Below are positions 59,902 through 64,000 of a DNA stretch of 64,000 nt, piece after piece. The stretch covers positions 83,243 to 147,242 of the forward strand of contig JAVYIG010004986.1 in the NCBI GenBank assembly GCA_035222895.1, given 5' to 3'. The translations under genes and the position numbers were made by a program. Position 1 is the first letter of the stretch. Each line of letters starts with the position of its first letter. A model generated the notes under the pieces. That model did no database searches and was not told where the DNA came from. It saw only the letters and a program-made list of their open reading frames with translations. The DNA comes from Strongylocentrotus droebachiensis. Lineage: Eukaryota > Echinodermata > Echinoidea > Camarodonta > Strongylocentrotidae.

Positions 59902-60020
59902 AGGCTCAGCGCTGGAAAATCCAAATCTGACATCGACTCGGTGGTCTGGCCCGCCGATGGATCAATAAACACATTAATTGTTAATAAAACAAAGACTGCA
60001 ACTCTGATCAGGCATTCCAT
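59902..60020 (-). CDS. CACNA2D: Alpha2delta exon 1: start codon and signal peptide
   Basis: The frame opens MECLIRVAVFVLLTINVF and continues to a small-residue PSAG site: a charged start, a hydrophobic core and a plausible signal-peptidase site near residue 24. It runs to a GTAAGT donor just left of 59902, ending in phase 2 (codon CT|G). The first base of exon 2 completes a Leu and the reading continues as LVKKWADSL, matching the family's N-terminal K-x-W-x-D region. The exon's 5' end is unknown; an AG at about 60028 could be an acceptor if there is an upstream noncoding exon. Confidence 0.82.
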
Positions 60021-61566
60021 TTTTCTTATCCTAAATGTTAAGTACCACAAAGTGACAAATTTTACTGAGATATTCCTCCAACTGCTTGGCGATCTTACAC
60101 CTGCATAATGTCACCGCAGAGATTTGTATACAAGGCCGAAGCTCGGAGACTGTACATGCACGTATGGGATGAAACTGCATACAGTGGCGTCAAAGCTTTG
60201 GGTTATAATGCAATAAGCTCTAGCAGTGGTATCTGGCGCGTGTGTATGCATGCATGTTAATACAATGTGCGATATCTCTGTCGCTTTTTTGGCGTCGGCA
60301 AAGATTGGTAGGACCATTATGAAATGTAAAGATACGTAAGATGTAAAAATTAATCATTACTTTTGAGTGTAGGTGTTGGTGTTATTCTTTTAAAGGAAGA
60401 GTATAAATCCATGAGTCAGAGCAGGCCGCATGAGATGAGCGGCGTCATTAACCATATTTTTTGACGGGGCGGGGCCTTGGTCTAGGAGTGGGGCCCGGAG
60501 TGGGCGTGGTGATCTCAGGAGGGTGAACTGGGACACGGACGCGGGAAAAATGGATAACATCAATACAACGGAAAACTTTGACCCCTCCTTCTACTCGGGA
60601 TGCTATATCTTACATTCGAAGAAGATTTATTAGGAGAAAAAAATATATATTAGCACAAAGGTCAATAATGTATACCTTTAAATTTAACATATTCCGCACC
60701 TATTTTAAGTGAACTGCCATTTAGTTTTACTTGAAGTTTTCAATTATGTCCCGCTAGTTAGTAGCCGGTTTAATATGTGCCCTTGTCTAAAATTCCCCGA
60801 TTATGTTTTTTTTATTTGGGGGGGGGGGGGTGTTTATCGGCGTTTCATTCTTTTTGATAATATTTACGCCTTTCACTTTTTTTTCTTTTTTTTCGTTTAC
60901 TATTTGTAAATTCGTACTCTTCATAAATCTCTAGTTTTTGATAACATTTTCTGTTCTATTTCTTCTTCTTCTTTTCCTTCTTCCTTTTCCTTTTTTTAAT
61001 AGCTTATGAATCTCAGATCCATTGGTCCACGAAAACCCATCACTCTTCCCCGTTAAATACACGGTTATACATTCCGAAGCGGCCATTTCATAAAAGTACC
61101 CCACTTGAGATAGTTTGAGATGTTAACCTATCCTTTGTGATATAATGTATGCCACGTTACAAGAGGCCATTATAAAGTTTATAATATTTGTCCTAAAGGC
61201 CTGCTCTCCCCGTTTTGACTTTCAAAAACTTGGAAAGTTGTAATATTATTTCCTTCTCGCGATCTCCTGATGATCCGTTTTATTGCTGGTGTTCCACTGA
61301 AAGGGAGTTTTCACCAACTATTTGATTTCGTTTGCTTGCCATTTGTTTTTCGTTCAAACTGACTATGTTTTTCTCTTTTCTTTCTAGACTACATTTTTTT
61401 TGTTTAAAGAAGAAGAAACGTTTATTGGTCATGTTAGGTTTCTTTTTCCATTGGTGGTAACTGGTAACAAGTTAATGAAATTTTGCCGATTATTTTTTAT
61501 AAAATGGGAACTGTTCTCTTGAACTTGGTTCCTTTAACTACAAGCGTGATTTATGGTCACGCCCCC
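60021..61566. other. 5' untranslated/upstream region of the alpha2delta gene
   Basis: The 5' UTR starts at 60021 and extends right for an unknown distance. The region includes a GC-rich segment at about 60415-60545, then T-rich sequence with a G10 run near 60820 and pyrimidine-rich runs near 60880-61000. No other gene is apparent. Confidence 0.5.
60463..60510 (-). promoter_or_regulatory. GC-box-rich putative promoter segment
   Basis: Contains GGGGCGGGGCC, GTGGGGCCCGG and GTGGGCGTGG within 50 bp, in a window otherwise AT-rich, 440-490 bp upstream of the start codon. These are Sp/KLF-type sites. No TATA box is obvious, so TSS position is not determined. Confidence 0.35.
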
Positions 61567-61574
61567 ATTATAAT

Positions 61575-63225
61575 CAGAGGCGGCCCTCCCGGGGGGCAGG
61601 GGGGCACAGTGCCCACCCACTTTTTCAGATACCCCCAAAATGCCCCTTTTTACATAGGAAAAGTGCCCCTTTTATTTTGTAAGAAGAGCCCCTTTTACAT
61701 AGGAAAGGTGCCCCTTTTACTTTGACAAGTGACCCTATTACTTAGTAAAAGTGCCCCTTCCCCTTTTCACCTCTGACGAGTGCCCTTTTTATTTTTGACA
61801 CGTGCCCCTTTTCCTTCGACATGTTCCCATTTTCCTTTGCAATAAATGTTCATTTTCCATTCTCATGAATCTTGAAATTATCTTGAATAAGTGCCCTTTT
61901 TAATCTCTAGTAAGTGCCTCTTTTCAGGTACGAGAAGTGCCCCTTTTCACTTTTAATAAGTGCCCCCTTCACCTCTGATGATTGCCCTATTCAAAACTGA
62001 GAGGTGCTCTTTTTACTTTGACAACTTCCCCTTTTTTCCTTTGTAAGATGTGCCCCTTCTCCTTTTAATAACTACCCCTTTTTTAAACTCGGATGAGCGC
62101 ACCTTTCATTTTAACATGTGCCCCTCTTATTTTCTAATAAGTGCCCCTTTTCCTTATGATAAGTACCCCCATTAAAAAGAGAGAGCTCCTTCCCCTTCTC
62201 ATAACTTCCCCTTTCCCTTTCTAATAAGTGCCCCTTTTCCTTATGATAAGTGCCCCCATTAAAAAGAGAGAGCTCCTTCCCCTTCTCATAACTTCCCCTT
62301 CCCCTTCTCATAACTGCCCCTTTTAAACATCTGAACGGTGCCCCCTTTTCATTCAGCAAATGCACATTTTCCTTTATTATAAGTGCCCCTTTTACATTTT
62401 CATAAGTGCCCCTTTTCATATCTGGTCAGTGCCCCTTTGCAACTCTGATAATTCCCCTTTTAATAATGATACGTGCCCCTTTTCCTTTCTAATAAGGGAC
62501 CTATCCCCTTTTCACCTCTTATAAATGACCCTATTAAAATCTGATGGGTGCCCCTTTTCCGTCAACAAATGCCTATTTCCCATTTTCGTAAACGCCTCCT
62601 TTTCATCACTGGTGAGTGCCTCTTTTCAAGTGAAAAAATGCCTCATTTTCACCTCTTACAATTATCCTTTGTACTTATACACGTGCTCCTTTTCTTTTCT
62701 AATAAGTGTCTTTTCCCTTTCGATAATTGTCCCCTTTTCATGTAATCATTAAACGTGCCCCTTATTTAAAGCGACTAAGAGCAGTTTCCCCAAAGTTCGC
62801 TCGCTGCGCTCGCTCGCATTTAAAGATTATATAATTATGTTACTTATCAAAGGTCTTTTCAGTCTTCCGTTATGAGAATGTGCTTATAACCCCATCACGA
62901 TTGGCTTTTTTCCTCTTTATAAGATGTAATTTTTCGCACTGCGACCTCACAGATCTTTAACAATTTTCTCGCTCGTAAATGCATATTCAGACATCACACC
63001 CAACTGTAAAGTTTGATGCTTAAGCGATATCTTGTATGATGTATGAAGAGAAACAAATATTGAAATCATCCCTGATAATGTAATCACAATGTAGGGGTAT
63101 ATACCAATGTCTAAAAATTGTATATTTTCGCTTTGAAATTTTCCACTGTAGGTGCCCTTTTTTCCAGAAAGTGCCCTTTTTGTTGGTGCCCCCCCCCCAC
63201 TTTGAAAGTCGCTCGGCCGCCCCTG
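61575..63225. mobile_element. Non-autonomous hAT element with internal array
   Basis: Ends CAGAGGCGGCC and GGCCGCCCCTG form terminal inverted repeats starting with CAG/CTG, and the 8-bp ATTATAAT flanks both sides (61567-61574, 63226-63233). Both are hallmarks of hAT transposons. The interior from about 61600 to 62765 is a degenerate array of units of about 30 bp around AAGTGCCCCTTTTCCTTT. There is no transposase, so mobilisation would need one in trans. Confidence 0.9.
61600..62765 (+). repeat. Degenerate ~30-bp array inside the hAT element
   Basis: More than 30 irregular copies of [A]AGTGCCCCTTTT followed by a variable C/T-rich piece and TAATA. Two adjacent 66-bp blocks near 62130-62285 are nearly identical, so the array still grows by local duplication. 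Isolated copies recur at 63151-63195. Confidence 0.85.
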
Positions 63226-63233
63226 ATTATAAT

Positions 63234-64000
63234 ACTTGTATTTGCATCATAAACCCATATTGAATTTATTGGCATTGCATGTTCGAGATAATTTCTGAAA
63301 GGAGCATTTTTAGAACGGGGCATAGGAATATAGTGTGATACAATGTATAATGGTTCCTCACCTTTTTTTATAAAAAAAAAAGAGAGAGAAAGCGTCCGTG
63401 TGTGGCACGAGTGTTATGTCTGAAATCTAGATTTTTAGAGGTAAAGTTTATACGGTTCGGTGTAAATATACCAGAAGTTAAAATGCCAGAGGCAAAAATG
63501 CCCAGAGGAAAAAAAAAAATATCGGAGATTATAGGAAAACTCTATACTATAAATGGACACGTTTTCAATTTTTGATTTTTTTTGTTGTTGTCCCTCTTCT
63601 TTGTGTACTGTATTATCACAATAGATCAAGTCAGTCATTTTCCGAGGAGGGTGGGGGGATTTTAACCCTCTACTCATGCACCTGACAAAGGATCTGTAAA
63701 GGATGCAAAATGCCGGGGCAAAATGCTATTAGTTTTCATCATCTGGCCCGATATTTGAGCAGCCGGGGGGGGGGGGGGGTGGGGTCGTCGCCCTCCGGCC
63801 CCAAAACGCCACTAAAAGAGATAGAAGAGAAAAAAGTAAGAGGACGTAGGTAGAAAAAAAACAGACATAGAAACATTTTTTTAAATTCAGAGTCGAGAAC
63901 GGTACATCGAATCGTCTTCTTTCTCTATAATTTAATGAAACGTCAAACTTCCGCGCTTCGCGAGAGAGGGGAAAACTGAATTCAGACAAGGATTAAGAGC
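63234..64000. other. Right-edge intergenic sequence
   Basis: 767 bp with an A/G-rich run near 63366-63390, a G15 run near 63764-63778 and no recognisable gene. Confidence 0.5.

Larger units (their letters stand above)
382..60020 (-). other. CACNA2D: Gene span: alpha2/delta calcium-channel subunit (5' half)
   Basis: Alpha2delta proteins are extracellular, membrane-anchored auxiliary subunits of high-voltage-activated calcium channels; they promote channel trafficking and bind extracellular partners. Twenty-one exon positions on the minus strand join in phase through GT/AG sites and encode about 580 residues in the family order: signal peptide, helical N-terminal region, VWA_N with WQYFGSADGFYRSYP, W-Y-I-Q, VWA with DSSGS MIDAS and FTDGG, then a Cache-like part with GYILLHPRL and KDMIDRKSG. 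Human family members are about 1,100 residues, so the C-terminal half is off the left edge. N-x-S/T sites are plentiful, as expected for a secreted glycoprotein. The RRRGW form in exon 7e resembles alpha2delta-1/-2 rather than -3/-4, but the orthology class is inferred from memory of family motifs. Exon boundaries were read by eye and are not transcript-supported. Confidence 0.93.

Noticed and set aside
61575..62765. Regular short spaced repeats that could suggest a CRISPR array.
   Set aside because: Units are degenerate, spacers are not of fixed length, the sequence is eukaryotic, and the array is bounded by hAT ends with target duplicates.

Overview
This is AT-rich animal nuclear DNA. It has large introns, abundant mobile-element debris and frequent TACATGTA / CATGTACATG palindromes in the right half. 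Together with a mag/SURL-type Gypsy element, this best fits a marine invertebrate, most plausibly an echinoderm. The species is inference only. I see no prokaryotic features, CRISPR array, rRNA or tRNA gene.

One host gene fills the window on the minus strand: a voltage-gated calcium channel alpha2/delta subunit (CACNA2D family). I could place 21 exon positions by joining splice sites with consistent phases. They run from a signal-peptide exon (start codon at 60020) leftwards to 382; the C-terminal half of the gene lies beyond the left edge. About 580 codons are covered: signal peptide, VWA_N region with a W-Q-Y-F-G-S motif, a VWA domain with an intact D-x-S-x-S MIDAS, and the start of the Cache/VGCC-alpha2 region.

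The most striking finding is between 37863 and 44901. Exon position 7 is present as at least five different small exons (46, 43, 55, 55 and 64 bp). All enter in phase 1 and leave in phase 2, and all end in R-x-R-[K/G]-W immediately before the constant Y-I-Q of the VWA domain. The phases allow exactly one to be included in a frame-preserving transcript (barring four at once), so this looks like a mutually exclusive exon cluster. The exchanged segment is where mammalian alpha2delta-1 carries the R-R-R motif needed for gabapentin binding. A separate 30-bp cassette exon (15016-15045) is also predicted.

Mobile elements sit in the introns. There is a young 5450-bp Gypsy element (17072-22521) with LTRs that look identical, a 5-bp target duplication, a tRNA-Ser-type primer site and an intact pol, but a frame break in gag. 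A ~4.8-kb element (32453-37279) has inverted termini built from ~350-bp tandem units around a decayed protein gene. A 1651-bp hAT-type non-autonomous element (61575-63225) has 8-bp target duplications and an internal degenerate array. Smaller MITE-like pieces and a LINE 3' end are also present. Other repeats are a 22-bp minisatellite beside exon 10, a partial duplication of exon 12, and an exact 827-bp tandem duplication in intron 2.

Layout, left to right (3' to 5' of the gene): exons 21-17 spread over 1-16.7 kb; the Gypsy element; a compact block of exons 16-8 (25.9-31.6 kb) encoding the VWA domain; the inverted-repeat element; the alternative exon-7 cluster (37.9-44.9 kb); exons 6-1 (47.1-60.0 kb); then a GC-richer upstream region and the hAT element.
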